This document shows positions 42,241 through 51,177 of a DNA stretch of 64,000 nucleotides, in pieces (positions within the stretch are counted from its first letter, which is position 1; every line of letters starts with the position of its first letter). The stretch lies in the NCBI GenBank assembly GCA_023430145.1, contig JAEZCD010000376.1, forward strand, positions 1 to 64,000, read 5' to 3'. Made by a program: the position numbers and the translations under genes. The DNA comes from Pseudomonadota bacterium (GTDB lineage: Bacteria > Pseudomonadota > Alphaproteobacteria > Rhizobiales > Methylopilaceae). The notes beneath the pieces are model-generated. The model was not told the origin of the DNA and did not search any database. It saw nothing but the letters and a program-made list of their open reading frames with translations.

Positions 42241-43980
42241 ATGACGGATTCCGCAGTCACCAGCACGACCACCGGCCCGGCGATGCAGCGCCGCCGGATC
42301 GAGACCGGCCGCTTGCTCACCTATCTTTTCGTCGCGCTGATCGCACTGCTCGTCCTGCCGCCCGTCTGGACATTGCTGCGGACGAGCTTTGCCGAGCGGC
42401 TTCCGGACGGTACGGAAGTCTTCACCCTCGACAATTATGCGCTGCTCGTCAGCGAGGGGCGCTTTCTCGCCTCGGCCTTCAACTCCCTCGTCTTCTCGCT
42501 CGCGTCGACGGTGGTGTCGCTCCTTCTTGGCGGGGCGGTGGCTTGGCTCGTCGAGCGTACGGATGTGCCGTTCAAGCGGCTCGCTTGGTTCACCACCATT
42601 GTCTCGCTCGGCACGCCCTTCATCCTCTACGTGACCGCGTGGATCTACATCCTCGGCCGGGCGGGACCGCTCAACGATCTCTACCGCCTCGTCACGGGCA
42701 GCCGCGAGACGCTCTTCGACGTCAACACGCTCACCGGCATGATCGTCGTCGAGGGCTTCATATGGGCGCCGCTGGCGTTCCTGCTTCTGTCGGCGACCTT
42801 CCGCGCCGCCAATGCGGAGATGGAGGAAGCGGCGCGGATGTCGGGCGCCACGGTGATCCAGACGATCCTGCGCATCTCGCTGAAGCTCGCCTTTCCCGCG
42901 ATCCTCGCCTTCTCGCTGTTCGCCTTCATCCTGAACCTCGAGGCCTTCGAGGTGCCCGCCCTGATCGGCATGCCCGGCCGGGTGAACGTGCTGACGACGG
43001 ACGTCTATCAAGCGGTGAAGGAGATTCCCCCGCGCGTCGGCTTCGCCAGCGCGTTCTCGGTGGTCATGCTCGTGATCATCTCGGCATTGCTCTATTGCTA
43101 CGGCCGCATCTCGCGCTATGCGGAACGCTTCGCGACCATCACCGGCAAGGGCTATCGCCCGCGCCCGATCGCGCTCGGACGGCTGCGCTGGGCCTTCTCG
43201 GCGATCATCCTCGTCAACTTCGCCGTGACGCTGCTGCTGCCGCTCGTCGCGATGGTGTGGATGTCGGTCATGCCCTACGTCCAGCCGATGCGCTGGCAGG
43301 CGCTGTCCACCGCGACGCTGCAGAATTTCAGCGCCGTGCTGGCCTCGAGCTACTACCTGTCGCTGGTCACGACGACCTTGATGGTGGCGGCCATCAGCGC
43401 CACCGTCACCATGTGCATCACCCTGATCGCGGGCTGGCTCGCGGCGCGCCGTGCGCCCGGCGGACAGGCGATCGACCAGCTCGTCGTGGTGCCACTGATC
43501 TTTCCGGGTGTGGTTTTGGGCGTGGCCCTGCTGGAGGTGGCCTTGCGGCTGCCGTTCTCGCTCTACGGCACCATGTGGCTCATCATTCTCGCCTTCGTCA
43601 TTCACTACATGCCCTTCGGCATGCGCTACACCTATGCCGGGGTGATCCAGATCCATCCCGAGCTCGAGCAGGCGGCGCGGGTTTCCGGCGCCCGCGGATG
43701 GGCCCTGCTCTCACGCATCCTCGTTCCGCTGCTGGCGCCGGCGCTCGCCTCCGGCTGGCTCTTCATCTTCCTGCTCTCCTCCAAAGAGATGTCGCTGCCC
43801 CTGCTGCTGGCGGGGCCGAACTCGCAGACGATCTCGGTTGCCATGTTCGACCTGTGGGGCAACGGCCAGATCGGCGAGGTGGCCGCGCTCGGCCTGCTCT
43901 GGGCCGTTTTGATGACGCTCTTCGGCGCCGCTTTCTTCCTTATCAGCCGGCGCCGCAGCGCGATGACATTCGGAGTTTAG
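42241..43980 (+). CDS. ABC transporter permease, two fused domains (FbpB-type)
   Basis: A 579-residue membrane protein with about twelve hydrophobic segments in two halves, each a binding-protein-dependent permease. EAARMSGATVIQTILRISLKLAFPA is the EAA loop of the first half and EQAARVSGARGWALLSRILVPLLAPA that of the second. This duplicated form is standard for ferric-type (FbpB/SfuB) importers. It lies between the binding protein (58 bp upstream) and the ATPase, whose GTG start follows its stop by one base. Confidence 0.93.
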   Translation: MTDSAVTSTTTGPAMQRRRIETGRLLTYLFVALIALLVLPPVWTLLRTSFAERLPDGTEVFTLDNYALLVSEGRFLASAFNSLVFSLASTVVSLLLGGAVAWLVERTDVPFKRLAWFTTIVSLGTPFILYVTAWIYILGRAGPLNDLYRLVTGSRETLFDVNTLTGMIVVEGFIWAPLAFLLLSATFRAANAEMEEAARMSGATVIQTILRISLKLAFPAILAFSLFAFILNLEAFEVPALIGMPGRVNVLTTDVYQAVKEIPPRVGFASAFSVVMLVIISALLYCYGRISRYAERFATITGKGYRPRPIALGRLRWAFSAIILVNFAVTLLLPLVAMVWMSVMPYVQPMRWQALSTATLQNFSAVLASSYYLSLVTTTLMVAAISATVTMCITLIAGWLAARRAPGGQAIDQLVVVPLIFPGVVLGVALLEVALRLPFSLYGTMWLIILAFVIHYMPFGMRYTYAGVIQIHPELEQAARVSGARGWALLSRILVPLLAPALASGWLFIFLLSSKEMSLPLLLAGPNSQTISVAMFDLWGNGQIGEVAALGLLWAVLMTLFGAAFFLISRRRSAMTFGV

Positions 43981-43981
43981 C

Positions 43982-45112
43982 GTGATCGATGCCAGCTCCT
44001 TCCTGTCGGTCTCCGGCCTCGAGAAGATCTATGGCTTCACAGGGTCGGCGCGCGTCGGCCTGCATCCGACCTCATTTCGTCTGCCGAAGTCCGCCTTCTT
44101 CACCCTGCTCGGACCGAGCGGCTGCGGCAAGACGACCACGCTGCGCTGCATCGCAGGGCTCGAGCGCCCCGACAGGGGGACGATCAGGGTCGGCGACAAG
44201 GTGGTCTTCGATTCCGACGCGGGCATCGAGGTGGCGATGGACCGGCGTCGGTTCGGCATGGTGTTCCAGTCCTACGCGATCTGGCCGCACATGAACGTGT
44301 TCGAGAACGTGGCCTTTCCGCTCCGTGTCTCGAACGACCGGCGGTTCAGCGCGGCGGAGATCAGGAAGGCGGTCGGCGAGGCCCTCGACACGGTCGGGCT
44401 CGGGGGACTTGCCGAGCGTCATGCGACGCGCCTGTCCGGCGGCCAGCAGCAGCGCGTCGCGCTCGCGCGAGCGATCGTGCGACGGCCGGACCTGCTGCTC
44501 CTGGACGAGCCGCTGTCCAATCTCGATGCCGCGCTGCGCGAAGAGATGCGCAACGAACTGCGCCGGCTGCAGCAGCAGATGGGATTGACCACCGTCTATG
44601 TGACGCACGACCAGTCCGAGGCACTCGAACTGTCGGACAGCATCGCAGTGATGAATGCGGGCAAGATCATCCAGATCGACACGCCGCATGCGATCTACTT
44701 CGATCCCGTCGACGAGTTCACCGCCGGCTTCGTCGGCACGACCAACTGGCTCGAAGGCGAAGTCGAGCGCGCGTCCGGCGACAGGATCCTCGTCAGGACC
44801 ACCTCGGGCGCACGCGTGCAATGTCCGGCGGGCGGCGGTCACGCGCCCGGCGCCAGGGTTCGGCTGGCCGTTCGCCCGGAGGCCATCGAGATCGTCGGCG
44901 ATGACGCCGCGCCCGCGCCCGCAAAGAACGAGATCGGCGGCACGATCGTCTTCCGCGGCTTCAACGGCAACCTGACCCGATTCCAGGTCCAGGCCGGGAA
45001 TGCGACCTTCCAGGTTTACGGATCGCCGCAAAGCAGCCTGCGGCTGCACGACAGGGTGGCGCTGCGGTTCGACCCCTCGTCCGCGGTGCTGTTTCCGCGC
45101 GCCGCTGCCTGA
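43982..45112 (+). CDS. ABC transporter ATP-binding protein (FbpC/PotA-type)
   Basis: A 376-residue ATPase. Walker A GPSGCGKTT, Q-loop FQSYAIWPHMNVFENVAFPLR, signature RLSGGQQQRVALARAI, Walker B DLLLLDEPLSNLD and the switch histidine YVTHDQSEA are all present. A TOBE-type C-terminal domain (VRLAVRPEAIEIV) follows. GTG start at 43982, directly after the permease stop. It powers the two-domain permease for the substrate captured by the binding protein at 41157. Confidence 0.93.
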   Translation: MIDASSFLSVSGLEKIYGFTGSARVGLHPTSFRLPKSAFFTLLGPSGCGKTTTLRCIAGLERPDRGTIRVGDKVVFDSDAGIEVAMDRRRFGMVFQSYAIWPHMNVFENVAFPLRVSNDRRFSAAEIRKAVGEALDTVGLGGLAERHATRLSGGQQQRVALARAIVRRPDLLLLDEPLSNLDAALREEMRNELRRLQQQMGLTTVYVTHDQSEALELSDSIAVMNAGKIIQIDTPHAIYFDPVDEFTAGFVGTTNWLEGEVERASGDRILVRTTSGARVQCPAGGGHAPGARVRLAVRPEAIEIVGDDAAPAPAKNEIGGTIVFRGFNGNLTRFQVQAGNATFQVYGSPQSSLRLHDRVALRFDPSSAVLFPRAAA

Positions 45113-45161
45113 CGGGATCCCGAGCTTGATGGAAACAGCTGGTCTTTCCAGGGAGTGTTGA

Positions 45162-45797
45162 ATGATCGCGGCCTGTTCTTTTCTGCGGAGGAAGCCGCAC
45201 CACACAGATGCGGCCTTCTACAGTCATTGGCTGAACGTGCATGGCCCGCTCGCCGCACAGCTGCACGGCGTCAAGCGCTACCTGCAAAGCCATTTCATCG
45301 CCGGCTCGCCGCGGACCAATGCGCTGGCCCGCGATCTCGACGTGAACGGGCTGGCGGAGATGTGGTTCGAGTCCGAGGCCGACCGCGAGATCTGCTACGC
45401 GTCCGAGCAGGAGAAAGTCTGCGACGTGGATTCGCTGCTGTTCATCGGCGCGAGCGCACGCGTCGTCACGGACGTGACGTCCGTGGTGCTGCCGCCCCGT
45501 CGACCGGCCGCGGCCAAGGCGCTCTTCGTTTTCATCGGCGAGCAACGACGCGATCTCGGCGAAGCGTTCAAGACCATCTCCGTGCTGCCGGGCATCACGG
45601 GCCTCACCGATCATCGCGTCACCAAGGCCGGCGCGGCGCCGACACAGGCGCGCGAGGCAGTGAGCATCACCGCGTCGCGCATGGTCGCCCTAACCGCGGC
45701 CGATGCGGCGACGCTGGACAGGGCGAGCGACATCCTTCTGGCAGACGCGGGAGACGCCGTCGCGACGTTCGACTGCACGGAGCACTATCTCGTCTGA
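45162..45797 (+). CDS. EthD domain-containing protein
   Basis: A 211-residue protein with an N-terminal EthD domain. RKPHHTDAAFYSHWLNVHGPLAAQL is the F-x-x-H-W-x(4)-HGPL signature, followed by YLQSHFI and a second half (KALFVFIGEQRRDLGEAF) that looks like a divergent repeat of the same barrel. It follows the ABC ATPase by 49 bp, so it belongs to the TGAACCGGTTCA-controlled operon. Together with the EthD-like protein at 40474 it brackets the transporter genes. Both probably act on the imported compound, but the reaction is unknown. Confidence 0.85.
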   Translation: MIAACSFLRRKPHHTDAAFYSHWLNVHGPLAAQLHGVKRYLQSHFIAGSPRTNALARDLDVNGLAEMWFESEADREICYASEQEKVCDVDSLLFIGASARVVTDVTSVVLPPRRPAAAKALFVFIGEQRRDLGEAFKTISVLPGITGLTDHRVTKAGAAPTQAREAVSITASRMVALTAADAATLDRASDILLADAGDAVATFDCTEHYLV

Positions 45798-45808
45798 GAC
45801 CTCGAGTT

Positions 45809-45820
45809 TGAACCGGTTCA
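45809..45820. promoter_or_regulatory. LacI-type operator O3
   Basis: TGAACCGGTTCA, identical to O1 and O2 near 40.4 kb, lies 12 bp after the EthD stop and 80 bp before the binding-protein ATG at 45901. A TTGAAC box overlaps it, but no good -10 box was found, so the exact promoter is open. Confidence 0.7.
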
Positions 45821-45900
45821 CAAAACGCGCTGCGGACCGGTCGCCATTCGGTGGCCGCGGTCTGCCCGCCCATCAGAAGAACCACAAGGGAGGAAATGGC

Positions 45901-47007
45901 ATGAGAAGGATCGCCCTCGCCGCCGCGGCCGTGTTGCTGCTGGCGGGCACAACGACGAAGTCGCATGCGCAGGACCTGTTGATCGGCACGCTGCTGCCGC
46001 TCACCGGACCCGGCTCGGCGACCGGGACCGAGCAGCAGCGTGGCGTCGACCTCGCCATCAAGCACATCAACGCCAAGGGCGGCGTCAACGGCAGGATGCT
46101 GAAGGCGGTGGTCGAGGACAGCACGGGCCGGCCGGACCAAGCCGTCCTCGGCTTCAACCGACTGACCGATCTCAACAAGGTCCCGGTCGTGATGTCGGCC
46201 TACTCGTCTGTGACGCTGGCGATCGATCCGCTCGCTGCGCGCAAGAAAGTGCTGGTGGTCAATTCCGGCGCGCAATCGGACCAACTCGCCGACGCCAGCC
46301 CCTATCTCATCAATACGATACCGCAGATCAGGGGCGAGGCGGAGTATCTGGCGAAGTTCGTCTTCGAGAAACTCGGCAAGACGGCCGCCTTGCTCTATGA
46401 GAATGCGTCGGCCGGACGGTCCGGTCGGGACGGTTTCGCCAAGGCTTTCGAGGCACTGGGCGGCAAGATCGTGGCTGACGAGCCGACGGAGTTCGGCCAG
46501 ACGAACTATCGGCCCGCACTGTTGTCGATCAAGGCTTCCGGAGCGGAGGTCCTCTACATCGCCGTGACGCAGAACTTTGCTGCGATCGCCGAGCAGGCCA
46601 GCCAGATTCCGGGCTTTCCCGATGTCGTCGGCAACACCTTCTCGACACCTTTCTTCGGCAAGCGGGGCGCCGAAGGCTGGTACAACACCACCGTCATCTC
46701 GAAGATACCACCGGCGCTGGAGGCAGAGTTCAAGAGCACGTACAAGGTCGATTTCTTCGAGGTGCAATCACGAGAGTACTATAACACCGTCTACATCATC
46801 GCTGCAGCGATGAAGAAGGTTCTCGACGACGGCAAGGAAGTGGACGGAACCAATCTGCGCGACGCCATTCTCGCCATCGGCAACTTCAAATCCGACATCG
46901 CCGACATCACCTTCGAGAACAGCAACACCGCCAAGCGGCCGATCGCGATCGAGAAGAACGGAGCCACCGAGCGGATAGCGGTGGACTACACACCCGCGGC
47001 GAAATGA
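45901..47007 (+). CDS. branched-chain amino acid-type ABC substrate-binding protein (LivJ-like)
   Basis: A 368-residue periplasmic protein with a Sec signal (IALAAAAVLLLAGTTTKSHA, cleaved before QDLLIG). The mature start LIGTLLPLTGPGSATGTEQQRGVDLAI and AIKHINAKGGVNGRMLK are the Peripla_BP_6 landmarks. Members bind amino acids, amides, aromatic acids or phenylpropanoids. No liv permease or ATPase genes follow, so it must borrow a transporter. The identical LacI-type operator upstream ties it to the EthD/ferric-type ABC locus. Confidence 0.92.
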   Translation: MRRIALAAAAVLLLAGTTTKSHAQDLLIGTLLPLTGPGSATGTEQQRGVDLAIKHINAKGGVNGRMLKAVVEDSTGRPDQAVLGFNRLTDLNKVPVVMSAYSSVTLAIDPLAARKKVLVVNSGAQSDQLADASPYLINTIPQIRGEAEYLAKFVFEKLGKTAALLYENASAGRSGRDGFAKAFEALGGKIVADEPTEFGQTNYRPALLSIKASGAEVLYIAVTQNFAAIAEQASQIPGFPDVVGNTFSTPFFGKRGAEGWYNTTVISKIPPALEAEFKSTYKVDFFEVQSREYYNTVYIIAAAMKKVLDDGKEVDGTNLRDAILAIGNFKSDIADITFENSNTAKRPIAIEKNGATERIAVDYTPAAK

Positions 47008-47455
47008 TCCTTCCACGGGCGGGGCGGCGGCAGCCGTCCGATGTCCGAGGCATGGCGCGCACAGCTGCACCGCGGCTGTCCGCGCCGATCATCCCGCCGG
47101 GATCACCCTCACCCTGTCCGACCCTCGTCTCCGGTTGATCGGAGCGGCGACAGCGAGGTTCGGGTCGGAGGATACTCGCCGGTGCCCGAGCGTGGCGCAT
47201 CGGCGAGCCGTTCGGCCGCGCTGCCGCCGCCGGCGGGCGCACCCGAAGCTCACGCCCTTGCGCCACACGCCGAGCCGCTCGCGGTCTCGCCGACGCCGTC
47301 CCCTCCCAGGACGAACATCCGCGCTCGAGGCGCCGGAATGAGACGGCGTCGAATGGCTACCGGTCGAGCGCTCGAGCGCGGCCCGCTCCTCAGCGCTCAG
47401 CGCCCTCCCCCGAACGCCGGAACCCTGCCAGGAGCCACCGTTCGCGCCGAGGTGG
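47008..47455. other. intergenic region, 448 bp
   Basis: GC-rich, with open frames on both strands but low-complexity Arg/Ala/Ser-rich translations and no recognisable domain. I see no gene, repeat or RNA here. Confidence 0.5.
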
Positions 47456-47986
47456 CTAGCATGGCCTCGAGGAAGCGAAGGTGGCGGCCGCCTCGCCCGT
47501 CGCGGATGCTCCCCGGCTCTGGCCGAGCAGGTACTGTCTCGGCGTCGTTCCAAAGACCCGCTTGAAGTGCCGGGTCATGTGGCTCTGGTCCGCAAAGCCT
47601 GCTTCCGCCGCGGCGCCGGCGATGGTGTCGCCCTGAAGCAGCCTTTCGACAACGTGGTGCAGTCGCATGCGAATGAGGTAGGCATGCGGGGTGATGCCGA
47701 GGCGGCGGCGGAATGTCCGGATGATCTGGTAGACGCTGTAGCCGCTCGATCTTTCAATGTCGCGAAGAGTCAACTGCTCGGCGAAGTTGCGCACGAGATC
47801 TTCCTCGACGCAGGCGACGAGACATTTTCCCGAACCGGCCTCCTCCGGTAGGGGGGCGCCCTCGCGCACGCGGCCCGGCCGGCCCGTGCATAGGGCAGCG
47901 TCCGGTCGGCCACGCATGCGAGGATCGGCGCGCATCGAACCGGCTGCTGGGGTCATCGTCTTCCTCCCGAAGCCCGCGGCCGTCAC
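47456..47986 (-). CDS. AraC family regulator, short form without sensor domain
   Basis: A 176-residue protein whose C-terminal hundred residues are a complete AraC double helix-turn-helix. TLRDIERSSGYSVYQIIRTFRRRLGITPHAYLIRMRL is the first and IAGAAAEAGFADQSHMTRHFKRVFGTTPRQYL the second. Full-length relatives have an N-terminal cupin of about 150 residues. Here the upstream part is short, Arg/Gly/Pro-rich and without a barrel pattern, and the divergent LysR gene starts only 96 bp beyond. The sensor domain seems to have been lost, so this may be a remnant or a stand-alone DNA-binding domain. The start is uncertain. Confidence 0.7.
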   Translation of the reverse strand: MTAAGFGRKTMTPAAGSMRADPRMRGRPDAALCTGRPGRVREGAPLPEEAGSGKCLVACVEEDLVRNFAEQLTLRDIERSSGYSVYQIIRTFRRRLGITPHAYLIRMRLHHVVERLLQGDTIAGAAAEAGFADQSHMTRHFKRVFGTTPRQYLLGQSRGASATGEAAATFASSRPC

Positions 47987-48032
47987 CGCCGCGTTTCAAT
48001 TTTCTCAAGTATGCAGAGGGCGCGGGCGGCGT

Positions 48033-48048
48033 TTCAATGTAAGTTGAA
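48033..48048. promoter_or_regulatory. inverted repeat before LysR gene
   Basis: TTCAA-N6-TTGAA fits a LysR-type T-N11-A box. It lies in the 96 bp between the divergent AraC and LysR genes, 35 bp before the ATG at 48083. A second GTTTCAAT copy is at about 47993. Confidence 0.45.
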
Positions 48049-48082
48049 TCAAGCGACGGTTGATCAAAAGGCAATCGCTGAG

Positions 48083-49009
48083 ATGACCAGACTTCCGCCC
48101 CTCAACGCGCTGCGCGCCTTCGAGGTCGCCAGCCGGCATATGTCCTTCAAGCAGGCTGCCGAGGAGCTCTGCGTCACGCAGGGTGCGGTGAGCCGGCATA
48201 TCCAGAACCTGGAATCGCACCTCGGCGTCGCGCTCTTCGAGCGCAGCCACCGTCGGGTCGCGCTGACGCCGGAGGGCGTTCGCTACGTGCACGACATTCG
48301 CGAGGCGTTCCGCCGCGTTCAGGAGGCGACGGAAACCATCATCGCGACCAACAGCCGGCGAAGCCTGAAGGTGAAGGTGCCGCCGACATTCGCCATACGC
48401 TGGCTCGTGCCTCGCCTGGCGGGATTCCAGGCGCGCTGTCCCGACATGTCGCTTCAGATCTCGACGCCGTTCACCACGCCGTTCTTCGAGCGGGACCTCG
48501 ACATCGCCGTCAACTATCCCTCGCCGGGAATGCCGGACGAGGTCGCTCGCGAGCTCATGTTTCAGGAACTGCTGACGCCTGTCGTCAGCCCGACGCTGGC
48601 TGCCGGGCCGCTATCCATCGAGGTCCCCGACGACCTGTCGCACCATGTCCTGCTGCATTCACTGACACGCCCTACGGACTGGCGCGTCTGGCTGCAAGCG
48701 GCCGGTGCGAAGAACGTCGACGCCGAAAGCGGCTTGCGCCTGGAGAACCCCGGCCTCGTCTATCAGGGCGCGACCCAGGGGGTGGGCGTGGCGGTGGGTC
48801 ACCTTCACTTCGTGACCGACGACCTCCTGGCGGGCCGGCTGGTGGCGCCGTTCCGGCTGCTGAAAGCCCAGGAGACCGGCTACTATCTCGTCTTCCCGAA
48901 GGACCGGCTCAGAAACCCCTATGTCCGCGAGTTCCGCGACTGGATTCTGGAGGAGGCGGAAAGGAGCAAGTCGCTGGCACGCAACTCGTTCGACTGGATC
49001 ATGAGCTGA
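48083..49009 (+). CDS. LysR family transcriptional regulator, GcvA-like
   Basis: A 308-residue protein. RLPPLNALRAFEVASRHMSFKQAAEELCVTQGAVSRHIQNLE is the GcvA-subgroup DNA-binding start, FERSHRRVALTPEG completes the winged helix, and an effector-binding domain follows (LKVKVPPTFAIRWLVPRLAGFQ). The ATG at 48083 gives the canonical N-terminus. It is divergent from the short AraC gene and stands before the minus-strand TRAP/NHL gene group, so it may control one of these. No target site beyond the local inverted repeat was identified. Confidence 0.93.
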   Translation: MTRLPPLNALRAFEVASRHMSFKQAAEELCVTQGAVSRHIQNLESHLGVALFERSHRRVALTPEGVRYVHDIREAFRRVQEATETIIATNSRRSLKVKVPPTFAIRWLVPRLAGFQARCPDMSLQISTPFTTPFFERDLDIAVNYPSPGMPDEVARELMFQELLTPVVSPTLAAGPLSIEVPDDLSHHVLLHSLTRPTDWRVWLQAAGAKNVDAESGLRLENPGLVYQGATQGVGVAVGHLHFVTDDLLAGRLVAPFRLLKAQETGYYLVFPKDRLRNPYVREFRDWILEEAERSKSLARNSFDWIMS

Positions 49010-49185
49010 CGTGCGGCCATCACGCGCGAGCAAGATCGACAGGATGGCTGACGGCAGACCGGGTTCGCGCTCCTCCGCGCCGTTCCGCGCGATACGCAAC
49101 GGTCCCACGCCGAGGATCCATCGCCGACGGATCCTCGATATCGGCCGCGCGTGACGAGTCCCGCGCGGATGCGGCGGCGGCGAGC

Positions 49186-50181
49186 TCAGTCGAGCTTGAC
49201 GAGCTTGCGCAGGCTTCGCACCGGGCTCGGCCGGGGGACGTCGGGAAACACCGCCGACCACGCCGTGTGCGCCACCTCGCCGACATAGACGTCGCCGCGC
49301 GAATCCACCGCAATGCCGTGCGGCGCGACGAACTGGCCGGCCTTCAGGCCGGCACAACAGCCCCCGACCCGGCCGAGCAGCCGGCCGGAATTGTCGACGA
49401 TGCTGACGCGCGGCCCGATGTTCGGATAGTGCCGGTTCGAGCTCAGCATCGGGCCGAGCTCGCCGATGTAGAAGACAGGTTTCGGCCCCGGCTCCATCAC
49501 CATCCCACAGGGCCGGTGGAGGTTGTTCCACTGCGTCTCGTACCTGCCATTGCCGTCGAACACCTGGATGCGATGGTTCTCGCGATCGGCGACATAGACC
49601 CAGCCGTCCTTGTCACAACAGACATTGTGGACGAGGTTGAACTGGCCGGCGTCGGTTCCCACTCCGCCCCAGGTCGCGAGATGCTGTCCGCTCGGCGAGT
49701 ATTTGTGCACGTGGGCATTGCCGTAACCGTCCGAGACGTAGATGTCGCCCTGCGGAGAGAGGGCCGTGTGCGTGCAGCGATGGAAAGGCTTGCCGCTCAT
49801 GAAGGGCGCTGCCTGTCCGGGCACTCCGATCTCCATCAATATGGTTCCGTCCAGCGTGCACTTGCACACCGTGTGGCGTCCGTCGTCCGTCAGGTAGATC
49901 GTGTCGTCGGGCCCCATGTCGACGCCATGCGCGTGCGGGAAGATGCCCTCGCCCCAGGAGCGCAGGAACCGACCCTCGCGGTCGAACACGATCATCGGGT
50001 GCTCGCCGCGATTGAAGACATAGACGTTGTCGTTGCGGTCCACGCCGATGTCGGCCACCTCGAGAAAGTCCCAGCCGTCGGGCAGCTTGGCCCAGTCGTC
50101 GATCCGATAGCGGTATTTGCCATAGCCGACGATGTTCTCGTCCCGGTTCTCGACCGCCGCGTCCGATGCCTGTCCGTCCAT
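49186..50181 (-). CDS. NHL-repeat beta-propeller protein
   Basis: A 331-residue protein made of about six NHL-type repeats. Examples are VADIGVDRNDNVYVFNRGEHP, PHAHGVDMGPDDTIYLTDDG, SPQGDIYVSDGYGNAHVHKY, DKDGWVYVADRENHRIQVF and VAPHGIAVDSRGDVYVGEV. No signal peptide is visible, so it is probably cytoplasmic. It resembles the propeller of peptidyl-alpha-hydroxyglycine amidating lyase, SMP-30-like lactonases and vitamin-B12-style propellers, and its catalytic role is not assigned. The ATG at 50181 with AGGAG upstream is preferred. The amidohydrolase-like gene ends one base before it, which makes them one unit. Confidence 0.85.
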   Translation of the reverse strand: MDGQASDAAVENRDENIVGYGKYRYRIDDWAKLPDGWDFLEVADIGVDRNDNVYVFNRGEHPMIVFDREGRFLRSWGEGIFPHAHGVDMGPDDTIYLTDDGRHTVCKCTLDGTILMEIGVPGQAAPFMSGKPFHRCTHTALSPQGDIYVSDGYGNAHVHKYSPSGQHLATWGGVGTDAGQFNLVHNVCCDKDGWVYVADRENHRIQVFDGNGRYETQWNNLHRPCGMVMEPGPKPVFYIGELGPMLSSNRHYPNIGPRVSIVDNSGRLLGRVGGCCAGLKAGQFVAPHGIAVDSRGDVYVGEVAHTAWSAVFPDVPRPSPVRSLRKLVKLD

Positions 50182-50182
50182 G

Positions 50183-51169
50183 CTAGCGGGCTCCTGTCGA
50201 GATTGCGGGCCACTCGCCATCGAGGTCGATCCCGATCAGCTCCGCGGCGTTGCTGCGCGTGAGCTTCCGGATCTCGGCCTCGCTGTAGCCGAGGTCGAGC
50301 AGGACCTCGATCACCGCGCGCAAGCCCTCGACGAGCTTGAAGCCGTCATAGATGCCGAGATCGGAGCCGAGGATCGTGCGCTCGATGCCGGCAGCGGTGA
50401 TCAGCTCCTGCAATTGCTGCGGATCGTAGAAGGCGTACTTGTTGCCGGGCGTGAACATGCAGGATGAATGCTCGATGTAGACACCCATCTCGGAAAGCCG
50501 GCGCACGTCGTCCACATCCGCGCCGATGATGAAGGTCGGGTGGTTGCAGAGCATGCGCCTGATGCCCCGCTTCTTCGCCTCCTCGAAGAGCACCCAGATC
50601 TCGGAAATGTTGAGATGGCCGGACGACAGGACGATGTCCGCCTCGGCGATCAGGTCGAGGATCGGCAGGACCTCGTCCTTCAGCCGGCCGCTGTCGTCGA
50701 GCACCGTGATCGGGGCAGGCGGTACGGTCAGGAGATCGGTCTTGGGGAATTGATCGACGAACTCGGCATGCGCCGCGTGATATCGGACATGGTTGGCGGC
50801 GCAATAGGTGGGCATCCAGACCAGCTTCGCACCGAGCCGGATGCCGTGATCGACGGCATGGATGTTGAGGCCGCCGACCGGGTTGTTGAGCGGAACCCCG
50901 GAGAGCAGCTCGACGCCATAATGGCCGAAATGCTTGTTCAAGAGCTCGGTGACCGGCCCGACCGGATAGCAGTGATCCTTGAGCAGCAGCGCCCTTATGC
51001 CGACGGAGGCCGCCTCCTGCAGCGCTTCGATATGGTCGAAGTAGCGGCGCATGACGGACGGGCCGCTGTGGCAATGAAGGTCGATCGAGCCTCGCATCAA
51101 CCTGTCTACGATGCCGGGCTCGGTGCTCCTCCAGTCGGCGGCTGCTGGGAGGACATCGGTGTTGGACAT
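50183..51169 (-). CDS. amidohydrolase-like protein (DUF6282 family)
   Basis: A 328-residue TIM-barrel hydrolase-like protein. SIDLHCHSGPSVMRR holds an HxH metal site near residue 30, KDHCYP follows, IVLSSGHLNISEI carries a histidine further on, and LGSDLGIYDGF contains the C-terminal metal aspartate. I recognise it as the DUF6282 type, whose substrate is not established. The ATG at 51169 follows TAGGAG. It lies 9 bp after the TRAP permease gene and one base before the NHL-repeat gene, so the TRAP system probably imports the compound these two proteins process. Confidence 0.85.
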   Translation of the reverse strand: MSNTDVLPAAADWRSTEPGIVDRLMRGSIDLHCHSGPSVMRRYFDHIEALQEAASVGIRALLLKDHCYPVGPVTELLNKHFGHYGVELLSGVPLNNPVGGLNIHAVDHGIRLGAKLVWMPTYCAANHVRYHAAHAEFVDQFPKTDLLTVPPAPITVLDDSGRLKDEVLPILDLIAEADIVLSSGHLNISEIWVLFEEAKKRGIRRMLCNHPTFIIGADVDDVRRLSEMGVYIEHSSCMFTPGNKYAFYDPQQLQELITAAGIERTILGSDLGIYDGFKLVEGLRAVIEVLLDLGYSEAEIRKLTRSNAAELIGIDLDGEWPAISTGAR

Positions 51170-51177
51170 GAATACTC

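Noticed and set aside
50476..50483. GTAGACAC, matching one arm of the shared operator
   Set aside because: It lies inside the DUF6282 coding region, encodes a conserved-looking strand and has no second arm nearby.
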